Source: Nocardioides psychrotolerans
Lineage (GTDB): Bacteria > Actinomycetota > Actinomycetes > Propionibacteriales > Nocardioidaceae
Direction of reading: 5' to 3'
NCBI RefSeq assembly: GCF_900113685.1
Contig: NZ_FOQG01000013.1
Span: 1 to 64,000 of the forward strand
DNA length: 64,000 nucleotides
The notes below the pieces were generated by a model, which worked only from the letters and a program-made list of their open reading frames with translations, was not told the DNA's origin and searched no databases. The position numbers and the translations under genes are program-made. Numbering within the stretch: position 1 is the stretch's first letter; every line of letters begins with the position of its first letter. Below, piece after piece: positions 41,943-50,783 of this stretch.

Positions 41943-44329
41943 GACTTCTCCTCGGCACGCTGCTGGCGCAGCGCGAACAGCTCGGACGGCGAGATCGGCA
42001 TCGCCGTGATGGGAAATCCTTCGGCATCCTCGATCGCGGACGCGAAGACGGCCGCTGACGGGATCACGCCGGCCTCACCCGCGCCCTTGATGCCGAGGGG
42101 GTTGAGCGGGGACGGGGTCTCCAAGTGGTCGATGTCGATACCGTCCGGGACCTCGGTGACGTAGGGCATCAGGAAGTCCATGAACGAGGCATTGAGCAGC
42201 TGGCCCGACTCGTCGTAGGCCATCCGCTCGTAGAGCGCGCCCCCGATTCCCTGTGCGACGCCGCCGTGGATCTGGCCCTCGACGATCATCGGGTTGATCA
42301 GGTGGCCGCAGTCGTGGACGACGGCGTACTTGAGGATGGTGATCTCTGCGGTCAGTGGGTCCGTCTCGACGATCACGGCGTGCATGCCGGAGGCGAAGGT
42401 GGCCCGCTCGGGGGAGTAGAAGTCCTTGCCCTCCAGGCCCGGCTCCTCGTCCTCAGGCACTGGCGCCTTGCCGGGGTCACCCACGGAAAACTGGGTCGCG
42501 GCCTGGGAGGCCTCGTCGAAGGCGTAGCGCAGCGGGTTCGACAGCACCGCGACGGTGCCCAGGTCGATCGAGGACCCCGGCGAACCCTTGACCGAGACGA
42601 CGCCCGCGATGATCTCGAGGTCGGACTCATCCGCCTCCAGGGCATCGGCGGCGATCCTGAGCACCTTCTCCTTGGCCCGCTTGGCGGCCAGGTGGATCGC
42701 GGATCCGCTCATTACCGCGGCGCGTGAGGCGAAGGTGCCGACGGCGTAAGGCATCCGGCGGGTGTCACCGGTGACCACCTCGATGTCCTCGAAGCGGCAG
42801 CCGAGCTCGTCGGCGACCAGCTGGGCGAAGACCGTGGCGTGCCCCTGGCCCTGCGTGGTCAGCCCGGTGGCGACCTTGACCTTGCCGGACGTCTCGATGT
42901 GGACGTGCGCGCCCTCGTAGGGACCGACGCCGGTGCCCTCGACGTAGCAGGCGAGGCCGATGCCGACCTTCCGACCGACGGCGGCCATCTCGGCCTGGTA
43001 GGCCGGGAACTCGTCCCAGCCGACCAGCGCCTTGATCTTCTCCAGCGATGCCGGGTAGTCACCGGAGTCGTACTCCAGCTCGCGGCCGTCCTGGAAGATC
43101 AGCCCCTGGTCGAACGGGAACTCGTCGGGCTGGATGAAGTTGACCGCACGCACCTCGGCGCGGTCCTTGCCGAGGTAGGCGGCGATGGCGTCCATCGTGC
43201 GCTCCATGGTGTAGCAGCCCTGGGGCCGCCCGGCGCCCCGGTAGGGCGTCACCATCACGGTGTTGGTGTAGAGCGACTCGAAAACGACGCGGTAGTTGTT
43301 CGGCTTGTAGGGCCCGAGAAGCTGGGTCGAGGTGATGATCGGGACGATCAGTCCGTAGGGCGAGTAGGCGCCGTGGTCGTGCCAGAATTCCACGTCGAGC
43401 CCGCACAGCCGACCATCGTCGTCGAAGCCGACCTCGACGTGGTGCACCTGCCCCCGCTCGTGCGCGGAGGAGATGAAGTGCTCGCGCCGGTCCTCGGTGA
43501 ACTTCACCGTGCGACCCAGGGCGCGGGCCGCGAGCGGCACCAGCAGCTCCTCGGGCCAGGGGTGGACGATCTTGACGCCGAAGCCACCACCGACGTCGGG
43601 GGTGATCACGTCGACCTGACCGAGGTCGAGACCGAGCTTGACCGCGACAGCAGCGCGGACGCCGGTCGAGGTCTGGGTGGAGGTCCACACCTGGAGCCGG
43701 TTGATGTCGGCATCCCAGCGCGCGACGGTCCCCCGGCCCTCCATCGGCATGCAGGCGCTGCGCTCGACGGTCAGGTCGAGCTCAAGGCGGTGCGGCGCCG
43801 CGGCGATCGCGGTCGGCGCGTCGCCGACGTTCTGCTCGAGGCGGGCGCCGATGTTGCCGGGCACGTCCTCGTGGACGAGGTGCTGGGCGGCGCGGGCGTT
43901 GTCGATGCCCACGACCGGCTTGAGGAACTCGTAGGAGACCTTGATCAGGCCCACGGCGTCCTCGGCGACGTAGCGGTCGTCGGCCACGACGAAGGCGATC
44001 GCCTCGCCGACGTAGTTCACCTCGTCGCGGGCCAGGGCGTACTGGGTGCGGCCGTGGGTCAGCGCCGGGTGCGGGATGAGCAGCGGCAGCGGCTCGGCCA
44101 TCGGGCCGGTGAGGTCGTCGTAGGTCCACACCGCGTGCACGCCGTCGAGGTCGAGGACCTCATCGACATCGATGTCGATGATCCGCGCATGGGCGTGCGG
44201 CGAGCGGAGCACCGCAGCGTGCAGGGTGCGGCCGTCGACGGCGATGTCGTCGACGTAGCGGCCCTCGCCGCGCAGGAAGCGCTGGTCCTCGACACGTTGG
44301 ACCGCAGTGCCCATCAGCTTGGTGGTCAC
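41939..44329 (-). CDS. Molybdenum hydroxylase large subunit (CoxL/XdhB-like), probable uracil dehydrogenase
   Basis: This 796-residue Mo-cofactor subunit has the N-terminal VEDQRFLRGEGRYVDDI, GGGFGVKIVHPWPEELL near ~247, a Mo-site loop PYRGAGRPQ (~362-370), GQGHATVFAQL and the catalytic Glu in KGAGEAGVIP near the end. It lacks the AYxCSFR loop that marks true form I CO dehydrogenases, so an organic ring is the expected substrate. With the uracil-type permease and barbiturase in the cluster, oxidation of uracil/thymine to (methyl)barbiturate is the best guess. The GTG start overlaps the 2Fe-2S subunit stop (GTGA). Confidence 0.9.
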   Translation of the reverse strand: MTTKLMGTAVQRVEDQRFLRGEGRYVDDIAVDGRTLHAAVLRSPHAHARIIDIDVDEVLDLDGVHAVWTYDDLTGPMAEPLPLLIPHPALTHGRTQYALARDEVNYVGEAIAFVVADDRYVAEDAVGLIKVSYEFLKPVVGIDNARAAQHLVHEDVPGNIGARLEQNVGDAPTAIAAAPHRLELDLTVERSACMPMEGRGTVARWDADINRLQVWTSTQTSTGVRAAVAVKLGLDLGQVDVITPDVGGGFGVKIVHPWPEELLVPLAARALGRTVKFTEDRREHFISSAHERGQVHHVEVGFDDDGRLCGLDVEFWHDHGAYSPYGLIVPIITSTQLLGPYKPNNYRVVFESLYTNTVMVTPYRGAGRPQGCYTMERTMDAIAAYLGKDRAEVRAVNFIQPDEFPFDQGLIFQDGRELEYDSGDYPASLEKIKALVGWDEFPAYQAEMAAVGRKVGIGLACYVEGTGVGPYEGAHVHIETSGKVKVATGLTTQGQGHATVFAQLVADELGCRFEDIEVVTGDTRRMPYAVGTFASRAAVMSGSAIHLAAKRAKEKVLRIAADALEADESDLEIIAGVVSVKGSPGSSIDLGTVAVLSNPLRYAFDEASQAATQFSVGDPGKAPVPEDEEPGLEGKDFYSPERATFASGMHAVIVETDPLTAEITILKYAVVHDCGHLINPMIVEGQIHGGVAQGIGGALYERMAYDESGQLLNASFMDFLMPYVTEVPDGIDIDHLETPSPLNPLGIKGAGEAGVIPSAAVFASAIEDAEGFPITAMPISPSELFALRQQRAEEKS

Positions 44330-44817
44330 GAGGTGCGCTCCTCGATCAGGACGGCGGCGCGCTCCACGGCCTTGACGATGTTCTGGTAGCCGGTGCAACG
44401 ACACAGGTTGCCGGCGATCATGTCGCGCGCCTCGTCGTGGGTGGGGCACGGGTTCTCCGCGAGCCCGGCCGTGATCGTGGTGAGGAACCCGGGGGTGCAG
44501 AAGCCGCACTGGAGGCCGTGACACTCCGCGAACGCCTGCTGGACCGGACCGAGTGAGCCATCGGGCTCGGTGAGCCCCTCGACGGTGGTGATCTCGGTGT
44601 CGATCGCGGAGACCGCGAAGATCAGGCAGGAGCGCATCGGCTTGCCGTCGACGAGAACCGTGCAGGCGCCGCAGACGCCGTGCTCGCAACCGACGTGGGT
44701 CCCGGTGAGCGCCAGGTCGTGGCGCAGCGCGTCGGACAGCAACCGTCGTGCGGGCACCTGGGTGTGGTGGGTCGTGCCGTTGACGACGAGTCGTACGTCG
44801 TGCAGCTCTTCGCTCAT
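44326..44817 (-). CDS. Molybdenum hydroxylase 2Fe-2S subunit (CoxS-like)
   Basis: This 163-residue protein carries both [2Fe-2S] sites. The plant-ferredoxin type is CEHGVCGACTVLVDGKPMRSC and the second type is CGFCTPGF...CRCTGYQNI, with the usual HAARRLLSDALR-type start (here VPARRLLSDALRHDL). It relays electrons from the Mo site to FAD. It is shorter than the fused XDH chain and fits the three-subunit CoxMSL design. Its start overlaps the FAD subunit stop (ATGA). Confidence 0.95.
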   Translation of the reverse strand: MSEELHDVRLVVNGTTHHTQVPARRLLSDALRHDLALTGTHVGCEHGVCGACTVLVDGKPMRSCLIFAVSAIDTEITTVEGLTEPDGSLGPVQQAFAECHGLQCGFCTPGFLTTITAGLAENPCPTHDEARDMIAGNLCRCTGYQNIVKAVERAAVLIEERTS

Positions 44818-45683
44818 CGGGCGTTCCTCTCGCAGGCGTCCTCGTAGGCCGCGCGCAGGACGCGGCTCGTCAGGACCCGCACCAGCTGGGCGCGGTATTC
44901 GGGGGTGGCGTGGATGTCACCGTCGGGCTCGAGCTGGGCCACGGCAGTCTCGGCGCTCGCGGCCAGGGATGCCTCGTCGACCACGCCGGCCAGGTCGGCC
45001 GTGAGGTCGAGGACGGTCGGGAGCTCGTTGACCGACACGTAACCGGCTCTGGCCTCCACGACCCGGTCGCCCTCGAGCCGGACCAGCGCCGCCACCCCGC
45101 ACAGGGCGTAGTCGCCGTGACGTCGGGCGATCTCGTCGAAGGCAACCCCCGCGCCCTCCGGGAGAGCCGGGAAGTAGGCCGACAGCGCGATCTCGTCGGG
45201 ACGGAGCGAGGACTCGAGGGGGCCCAGGAAGAGCTCCTCCGCCGGGATCGTCCGTGGACCGGCGGTGGACTCGACGTCGACCGAGCCGCCCAGCAGGGTC
45301 AGGACGACCGGCATCTCGGCCGCGGCGTCCGCGTGGACGATCGAGCCTACGGTCGTACCGCGATTGCGGATCGTCGCGTGGGCGACGTGCTGCAGCGCCA
45401 TCGCCAGCAGTGGCTGGACCCGCCGCGCCTCGGAGCTGGACAGGACGTCGGCGTGACGGGCGAGCGCACCCACCCGGACGCCGGCGTCCGTGACCACGAT
45501 CTCGGCCAGGCCCGGGAGCCCGTTGATGTCGACCAGCAGGGCTGGTGCGGCGAGCCGCATCGACAACAGCGGGACCAGGCTCTGGCCACCTGCGAGCACC
45601 TTGGCGTCCGGTTCTCCGGCGAGGTCTGCCAGTGCTTGCTGCAGGGTGTCCGGCCGGCGGTACGCGAAGGGTGCTGGCTTCAT
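44814..45683 (-). CDS. Molybdenum hydroxylase FAD subunit (CoxM-like)
   Basis: This 289-residue FAD-binding subunit of the CO dehydrogenase M type has FAYRRPDTLQQALADLAG at the start and the FAD pyrophosphate loop KVLAGGQSLVPLLSMRL (~30-46). The second FAD motif ATIRNRGTTVGSIVHADAAAE (~104-124) and the conserved AFDEIARRHGDYALCGVA follow. It passes electrons from the 2Fe-2S subunit to the terminal acceptor. Its ATG overlaps the permease stop (ATGA), so permease and enzyme are made together. Confidence 0.94.
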   Translation of the reverse strand: MKPAPFAYRRPDTLQQALADLAGEPDAKVLAGGQSLVPLLSMRLAAPALLVDINGLPGLAEIVVTDAGVRVGALARHADVLSSSEARRVQPLLAMALQHVAHATIRNRGTTVGSIVHADAAAEMPVVLTLLGGSVDVESTAGPRTIPAEELFLGPLESSLRPDEIALSAYFPALPEGAGVAFDEIARRHGDYALCGVAALVRLEGDRVVEARAGYVSVNELPTVLDLTADLAGVVDEASLAASAETAVAQLEPDGDIHATPEYRAQLVRVLTSRVLRAAYEDACERNAR

Positions 45684-47050
45684 AGTGCTTCGGTCACCTC
45701 ATCTGCGCCACGGTTGGAGGCGCTCTCGTGTCCGCGGTTGATCATGTGGAAGAAGACGATGACCAGGATCGTGCCGAGGGCGATGCCGCTGAGCTCGAAG
45801 TTGTCACTGAACTTCATCGTGACGCCGCCGATGCCAGCGATGAGGCCCGCCGAGAGCCCCACCAGGTTCACCGGGTTGCCGAAGTCGACGCGGTTCTCGA
45901 CCCAGATCTTGGCGCCGACGAGACCGATCATGCCGTAGAGGACGACCGTGATCCCGCCGAGGACGCCGCCGGGGGTCGCGCTGACGACGGCACCGAACTT
46001 GGGGCACAGACCGAGCAGGATCGCGACCGCGGCGGCGACGTAGTAGGCCGCTGTCGAGTAGACCTTGGTGGCACCCATGACACCGATGTTCTCGGCGTAC
46101 GTCGTGGTGGGCGAGCCACCGAACGCGCTGGCGATGGCGGTGGCGAAGCCGTCGGCTCCGATGGCCCGACCCATGTAGGGGTCGAGGTCCTCGCCGGTCA
46201 TCTCCGCGACGGCCTTGACGTGACCGGTGTTCTCGGCGATCAGTGCGATCACGCCGGGCAGCACGAGCAGGATGAACGTGAGTGAGAAGCTCGGGCCGTG
46301 CACGACCGAGACACCGTCAGCGAGGTTCCCCGACGGCAGGCCGACCCAGTCGGCGGCCTGAACGCCGGTCCAGCTCACGCGGTCGTGAGCCACGGCTTCC
46401 GTAGCCCCGCCCGGCACCGAGGTGATCTGGCCGAAGACGCCGTCGAAGACCCAGGAGAGCAGGTAACCGAAGATCAGGGCGAGGAAGACCGCGATGCGGC
46501 TCCAGAAGCCCGGGAAGAGCACCGCAGCGCACACCATGAAGGTGGCGGTCAGCAGAGCGACCCACTGGTCCTGGGGCCAGTAGATGCCGGCCACCACGGG
46601 AGCCAGGTTGAAGCCGATGAGCATGACGACCGCGCCGGTGACGGCCGGCGGCAGGATCTTGTGGATCAGGTGTGCGCCAGCGAAGTGCACGAGCACGCCC
46701 ACGAGCAGCAGCACGACACCGGCGACCATGATCGCGCCGGTCACGTCGGCAGAGTCGCCGCCCAGTCCGCGGATGGCGGCCACGCTGGCCACGAAGGAGG
46801 CGCTGGTGCCCAGGTAGCTCGGCACCTTGTTGTTGCAGATGAGCAGGAACAAGATGGTGCAGATGCCCGAGAACAGGATCGCCAGGTTGGGGTCGAGCCC
46901 CATGACCAGCGGGAAGACGAAGGTGGCACCGAACATGGCGACCACGTGCTGGGCGCCGAGTCCGGCGGTCTTGCCCCAGGCGAGGCGCTGGTGGGGCATC
47001 ACGGCCTCACCGGGTTTCGGATCTACGAGATCCCACTTGAACATCGACAT
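45680..47050 (-). CDS. uraA: Uracil/xanthine permease family transporter, uracil-like
   Basis: This 456-residue NCS2-family symporter has about 14 membrane segments. The substrate-binding signature is GGSPTTTYAENIGVMGATKVY, with the ENIGV form of uracil permeases (UraA/PyrP/RutG) instead of the QNxGxxxxT form of xanthine/uric acid carriers. The N-terminal QHVVAMFGATFVFP and the FNLAPVV region agree. It should import uracil or a close pyrimidine with protons. It is the first gene of the minus-strand operon, with the Mo hydroxylase genes overlapping one after another behind it. Confidence 0.92.
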   Translation of the reverse strand: MSMFKWDLVDPKPGEAVMPHQRLAWGKTAGLGAQHVVAMFGATFVFPLVMGLDPNLAILFSGICTILFLLICNNKVPSYLGTSASFVASVAAIRGLGGDSADVTGAIMVAGVVLLLVGVLVHFAGAHLIHKILPPAVTGAVVMLIGFNLAPVVAGIYWPQDQWVALLTATFMVCAAVLFPGFWSRIAVFLALIFGYLLSWVFDGVFGQITSVPGGATEAVAHDRVSWTGVQAADWVGLPSGNLADGVSVVHGPSFSLTFILLVLPGVIALIAENTGHVKAVAEMTGEDLDPYMGRAIGADGFATAIASAFGGSPTTTYAENIGVMGATKVYSTAAYYVAAAVAILLGLCPKFGAVVSATPGGVLGGITVVLYGMIGLVGAKIWVENRVDFGNPVNLVGLSAGLIAGIGGVTMKFSDNFELSGIALGTILVIVFFHMINRGHESASNRGADEVTEAL

Positions 47051-47197
47051 TGACGGTCCCTCCCTGGCGCTCTGATTGGCCCCGAGACCTCACAAACTAG
47101 TGATCTTCATGACACACCGACGACAGCGACAACTGCCGAAGGAACGCCGGATCGACTGGCACTAGTTGCACGCACGCCGCCCCGCGTCGTGTCAGCA
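47051..47197. promoter_or_regulatory. Promoter region of the permease-hydroxylase operon with inverted repeat
   Basis: This 147-bp gap separates the pucR stop from the permease start. AACTAGTG (47095-47102) and its exact complement CACTAGTT (47160-47167) lie 57 bp apart. A CACTAG-like core (CCACTAGCG) also occurs in the pucR/DUF2877 divergent region near 48519. These are candidate PucR operator half-sites, proposed from repetition only. GGAGGGA lies just upstream of the permease ATG. Confidence 0.4.
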
Positions 47198-48460
47198 TCA
47201 GCCCGCGATCTCGAGCACCCGGAGCGCGACCGCGACGTCGAGACGCAGGTGCGGATCGTTGGACAGGGGACCGAGCAGCCGCTCGAGCTTGCCGACGCGG
47301 TAGCGCATCGTGTTGTAGTGGAAGAACTGCAGGCGTGCGGCCTCGGCCACGTTGAAGTTGGTGTCCAGCAACACCTGGAGCGTCTCGCGCAGGTCGACGG
47401 CCTCCTCGGTGGGCTCGGCCAGCGGCCCGAGGACGTCGCGCACGAAGGAGCGCAGCTCCCCGGCATCGGGGATCAGCGCGATCAGCCGGTGCAGCCCGAG
47501 CTGGTCGAAGAAGGTGATCGAGCCTCCGCCGTTGACCCGACGCCCGACCTCCACGGCACGGCGTGCCTGGACATAGGCCTCGGGCAGCTCGTCGAGCGAG
47601 TGCGCCACCCGGCTGACCCCGACGGAGAAGGGTCGGCGCCCACCACCGCGGTCCCCCGACACCGCCGTCACCGTGCGGCGAACGACGCGGTCCCCGGCGA
47701 CCGGGTCGTCGTCCCCGTCAGCGAGTGGCAGCAGCGTGACCACCTCCGAGGAGAAGTCGGCGCTGGGGATCCCGGAGTCCAGGTTGCCGCTGACCTGCTG
47801 CCAGGCGGCGGCGAACCGCTCCTGCCACTGGCGTCGCTGGGCGCGGGACGGATCCTCGTCGGCGCCGGGCGGGTCGATCTCGGCGGCCACCACGACCACC
47901 GGACGCCGCAGGTCCCAGCCGAAGGTATCGGCATGCTCCGCGACGTACTCCTCGTGGCCGGCACGGCGCAGGAAGAGGTCGCGCAGGAAATCGCCCCGGT
48001 ACTTGTTCTCGACCGCGATGACGGCTTCCTCGCGGGTGATCAGCAGGGCTGCCACGGCCGCAGCCCGCTCGAGGGCGTGCACGTCGTCGGAGGAGATCGC
48101 GGCAGCCGAGCGGACGCAGACCAGTCGCGCCAGGTCGACGCCGCCGGCCGCCACCCGCAGGCAGCGCACCTCCCCCGGCCCCACCGAGACGGCGTCGTTG
48201 CCGATGCGCTCGACCCGTAACCGCCCCGTGGGGTCGAGCAGGTCGTCGCTCATCAGCTGGGTGCGCAGCTCAGGAGTGAGCGCCGCCGCCCGCTCCCGTC
48301 CGTCGGTGGAGGTGAAGAGCACGCCCACCTCCAGGACGCGGGCCACCTCGGCAGCGATGCCGTCCAGGTTCCCGCCCTCGAGCACGATGGTGGTCAATCC
48401 CGTGTGCAGGGCGTCTACGCGCGCCAGAGCAGCACTGGCATCGTCAGCGACTATCAACAC
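47198..48460 (-). CDS. PucR-family transcription regulator
   Basis: This 420-residue regulator has an N-terminal sensory region (~1-150), a central GGDEF-like/CdaR domain (~160-310, with FAAAWQQVSG and FSVGVSRVAHSLDELPEAYVQARRAV) and the C-terminal PucR HTH (LRETLQVLLDTNFNVAEAARLQFFHYNTMRYRVGKLERLLG in pieces). Family members regulate purine, allantoin and related nitrogen-compound catabolism in response to a pathway intermediate. Its place between the permease operon and the divergent DUF2877-FdrA-DUF1116 operon makes it the likely regulator of both. The GTG start has AGGAGG 7 nt upstream. Confidence 0.92.
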   Translation of the reverse strand: MLIVADDASAALARVDALHTGLTTIVLEGGNLDGIAAEVARVLEVGVLFTSTDGRERAAALTPELRTQLMSDDLLDPTGRLRVERIGNDAVSVGPGEVRCLRVAAGGVDLARLVCVRSAAAISSDDVHALERAAAVAALLITREEAVIAVENKYRGDFLRDLFLRRAGHEEYVAEHADTFGWDLRRPVVVVAAEIDPPGADEDPSRAQRRQWQERFAAAWQQVSGNLDSGIPSADFSSEVVTLLPLADGDDDPVAGDRVVRRTVTAVSGDRGGGRRPFSVGVSRVAHSLDELPEAYVQARRAVEVGRRVNGGGSITFFDQLGLHRLIALIPDAGELRSFVRDVLGPLAEPTEEAVDLRETLQVLLDTNFNVAEAARLQFFHYNTMRYRVGKLERLLGPLSNDPHLRLDVAVALRVLEIAG

Positions 48461-48534
48461 TTGCGCTCCTCCTGAGAGATCGTTGGCACAACCTCACATC
48501 GGCAACCGTAATCCAGCCCACTAGCGTCGGTGTG
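48461..48534. promoter_or_regulatory. Divergent promoter region between pucR and the carbamoyltransferase operon
   Basis: TAGCGT (48522-48527) on the plus strand lies 7 nt before the GTG at 48535 and marks a leaderless promoter for the rightward operon. On the minus strand the pucR start uses a normal AGGAGG. The 74-bp gap also contains the CCACTAGCG core related to the inverted repeat upstream of the permease gene. Confidence 0.5.
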
Positions 48535-49326
48535 GTGACCCCAGCCCGCGCGATCCCCGTGAGTGCGTCACCACGCGTCCGGGACCGCCTCGCGGTGGCA
48601 GCGGACGGTCCGGTACGGGTCCTCCACCGCGGGAGGCACGCGATCTACCTCGATCTCGAGGGGTGGTGTGTCGGGGTCGTCGGCAGCGCCGCGGTCGCCG
48701 TGCCGTGCGCTCTCAGGCTCGGAGCATCCGACCTGTCATGGCTGGTCTCGGTCTCGGTCTCGGCCCCGGTGCAGGTGCAGGTGCGCGACGGGATCCTCCA
48801 CCTCGACGATGCGCCCCTCACGATCGGACGCCTGGTCGAGGTCAGGGCCCCCGCACTACGCCTCGCGCAGCTCCACCGGAGCCTGGCTGCCTCGGCCCGA
48901 CGACACAGGTCTCTCCGGCCCGAGGTGGCCGAGCTCGTCGCCGACGTCGGCGGCCGGCCGCTGGAGCCAGCCGCTGTCGGTCGGCTCGTGGGCCGCGGTG
49001 ACGGTCTCACCCCCCTCGGCGACGACCTGCTCTGTGGCTGGCTGGCCCTGCACCGCGCCGCCGGCATGACCACCCCCGCGATCGATGCGGCCGTCCTCGC
49101 GCTGCTCCACCGCACCACACTGTTGTCGGCCACCCTGCTCGACTGCGCCCTGCACGGCGAGGTGCTGCCGCAGTTCGCGGCGTACGTCGCGGCGCTGGGC
49201 ACCCCCCACGAACCCACCGCCGCCGCGGCACTCGCCGCGGTGGGACACACGTCCGGCGCCGGTCTCCTGCACGGCGCCCACCTGGCGCTGACAGAGCTCG
49301 GCGCCTCGATCGGAGCTGCTGCATGA
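48535..49326 (+). CDS. DUF2877 protein, AllH/YlbF-like subunit of carbamoyltransferase
   Basis: This 263-residue DUF2877 protein has the family signature GRGDGLTPLGDDLLCGWLA (~150-168) and a C-terminal HTSGAGLLHGAHLAL. In E. coli allantoin degradation the homologue is one of three proteins (AllF/FdrA, AllG/YlbE, AllH/YlbF) needed for oxamate carbamoyltransferase activity. GTG 48535 is preferred over GTG 48532 because the leaderless -10 TAGCGT ends 7 nt before it. The stop overlaps the FdrA start (ATGA). Confidence 0.88.
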   Translation: MTPARAIPVSASPRVRDRLAVAADGPVRVLHRGRHAIYLDLEGWCVGVVGSAAVAVPCALRLGASDLSWLVSVSVSAPVQVQVRDGILHLDDAPLTIGRLVEVRAPALRLAQLHRSLAASARRHRSLRPEVAELVADVGGRPLEPAAVGRLVGRGDGLTPLGDDLLCGWLALHRAAGMTTPAIDAAVLALLHRTTLLSATLLDCALHGEVLPQFAAYVAALGTPHEPTAAAALAAVGHTSGAGLLHGAHLALTELGASIGAAA

Positions 49327-50783
49327 ACACCCTCAGTCACGTCGAGCTGCGCCCCGGCGCCTATGCCGACTCGGTGACCCTGCTCCAGGTGAGCCGCGCG
49401 GTCCAAGGCCTGAACGGCGTCCTCGCCGCCCAGGTCGCCATGGCGACCGGTCTCAACGTCGAGGTCCTCACCGAGATGGGCTTCGAGGTGCCGCCCGACG
49501 CCACCACCAACGACCTCGTGGTCGCGCTCCGGCTGGCCGACGCGAGCGCGCTCGAGGCGGCCCTCGCCGGCGTCGAACGCGCACTGAAGGACGCCAACCG
49601 CCGCGAGTCGGGCCCCAGCGAGCTGGCCGCGCCGCGCACCACGGCGAGCGCCCTGCGCCGGGCCCCCGAGGGCCTGGCGCTGATCTCGGTGCCGGGCGCG
49701 AGCGCCCTCGTCGAGGCGATGGATGCCCTCGACGCGGGCCACGACGTGATGATCTTCAGCGACAACGTGCCCCTCGACCAGGAGCTCACGCTCAAGCGGA
49801 CGGCGACGGAGCGCGGACTGCTGGTCATGGGCCCCGACTGCGGCACCGCGGTGGTCGGCGGCCTGGGCCTCGGCTTCGCCAACACCGTGGAGCCCGGCCC
49901 GGTCGGCATCGTCGCTGCCTCCGGCACCGGCTGCCAGCAGCTGCTGGCGCTGCTCGACCACGCCGGCGTCGGGGTCACCTCCGCCCTAGGTGTCGGTGGG
50001 CGCGACCTGTCGGCCGAGGTGCGGGGCCTGTCGACCCGCGAGGCACTTCGCCGTCTCGACGCCGACCCGGCCGTCGAGCTGATCGTGGTCGTCTCCAAGC
50101 CTCCGGCCAAGGAGGTGGCCACCGAGCTGCGCGCTTACTCCGACGGCCTGGACACGCCGGTCGAGCTCGCCCTGCTGGGCGCCGGCCGGCCCGACCTGAC
50201 CGCGGCCACCGAGAGGGTGCTGACCCGCCTCGGGCGCGAGGTACCGACCTGGCCCGTGACCGGGAAGGCGACGGCCGCGACCTCCGGGCAGTTCCTGCGC
50301 GGCCTCTTCGTCGGCGGCACCCTCTGCGACGAGGCGATGCTGATCGCGAGCTCCGTCCTGGGCCCGGTGCGCAGCAACATCCCCCTCTCCCCCGAGCTGG
50401 CCCTGGGCGCCGACCTGACCGCGGCCGACCACACGATGGTCGATTTCGGTGACGATGCCCTGACCGCGGGTCGGGCGCACCCGATGATCGACGCCACGCT
50501 GCGACTGGACCACCTGGCTCGGGCTGCCGCGGACGAGACCACGGCCGTCATCCTGCTCGACGTGGTCCTCGGCCACGGCTCCGAGCCAGATCCCGCCGCC
50601 CTGCTCGGTCCTGCCATCGCCGCGGTGCGCCAGCCCGTGGTCGTGGCCCTCGTCGGCACCGACGCCGACCCCCAGGGTCTCGAGGGTCAGGTGCGCGCAC
50701 TCGTCGCCGCCGGCGCCGAGGTTCACCTGTCCAACGCCGGGGCCACCCGACGCGCGATCGAGCTCATGAAGGGCCAGTCATGA
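49323..50783 (+). CDS. fdrA: FdrA-like protein, AllF subunit of carbamoyltransferase
   Basis: This 486-residue FdrA protein is of the acyl-CoA synthetase-like (CoA-binding, ligase) fold. Features are MATGLNVEVLTEMGFEVPP near the start, LISVPGASALVEAMDAL, the CoA-binding-like GLLVMGPDCGTAVVGGLGLG and VGIVAASGTGCQQLLALLDHAG with a phosphohistidine-like loop position. In E. coli FdrA acts with YlbE and YlbF as the oxamate carbamoyltransferase, which phosphorolyses oxalurate to oxamate and carbamoyl phosphate. Both flanking genes overlap it by ATGA. Confidence 0.92.
   Translation: MNTLSHVELRPGAYADSVTLLQVSRAVQGLNGVLAAQVAMATGLNVEVLTEMGFEVPPDATTNDLVVALRLADASALEAALAGVERALKDANRRESGPSELAAPRTTASALRRAPEGLALISVPGASALVEAMDALDAGHDVMIFSDNVPLDQELTLKRTATERGLLVMGPDCGTAVVGGLGLGFANTVEPGPVGIVAASGTGCQQLLALLDHAGVGVTSALGVGGRDLSAEVRGLSTREALRRLDADPAVELIVVVSKPPAKEVATELRAYSDGLDTPVELALLGAGRPDLTAATERVLTRLGREVPTWPVTGKATAATSGQFLRGLFVGGTLCDEAMLIASSVLGPVRSNIPLSPELALGADLTAADHTMVDFGDDALTAGRAHPMIDATLRLDHLARAAADETTAVILLDVVLGHGSEPDPAALLGPAIAAVRQPVVVALVGTDADPQGLEGQVRALVAAGAEVHLSNAGATRRAIELMKGQS

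Noticed and set aside
41939-44329. Carbon-monoxide dehydrogenase large subunit
   Set aside because: The AYxCSFR active-site loop is absent and replaced by PYRGAGRPQ; context favours a heterocycle hydroxylase.
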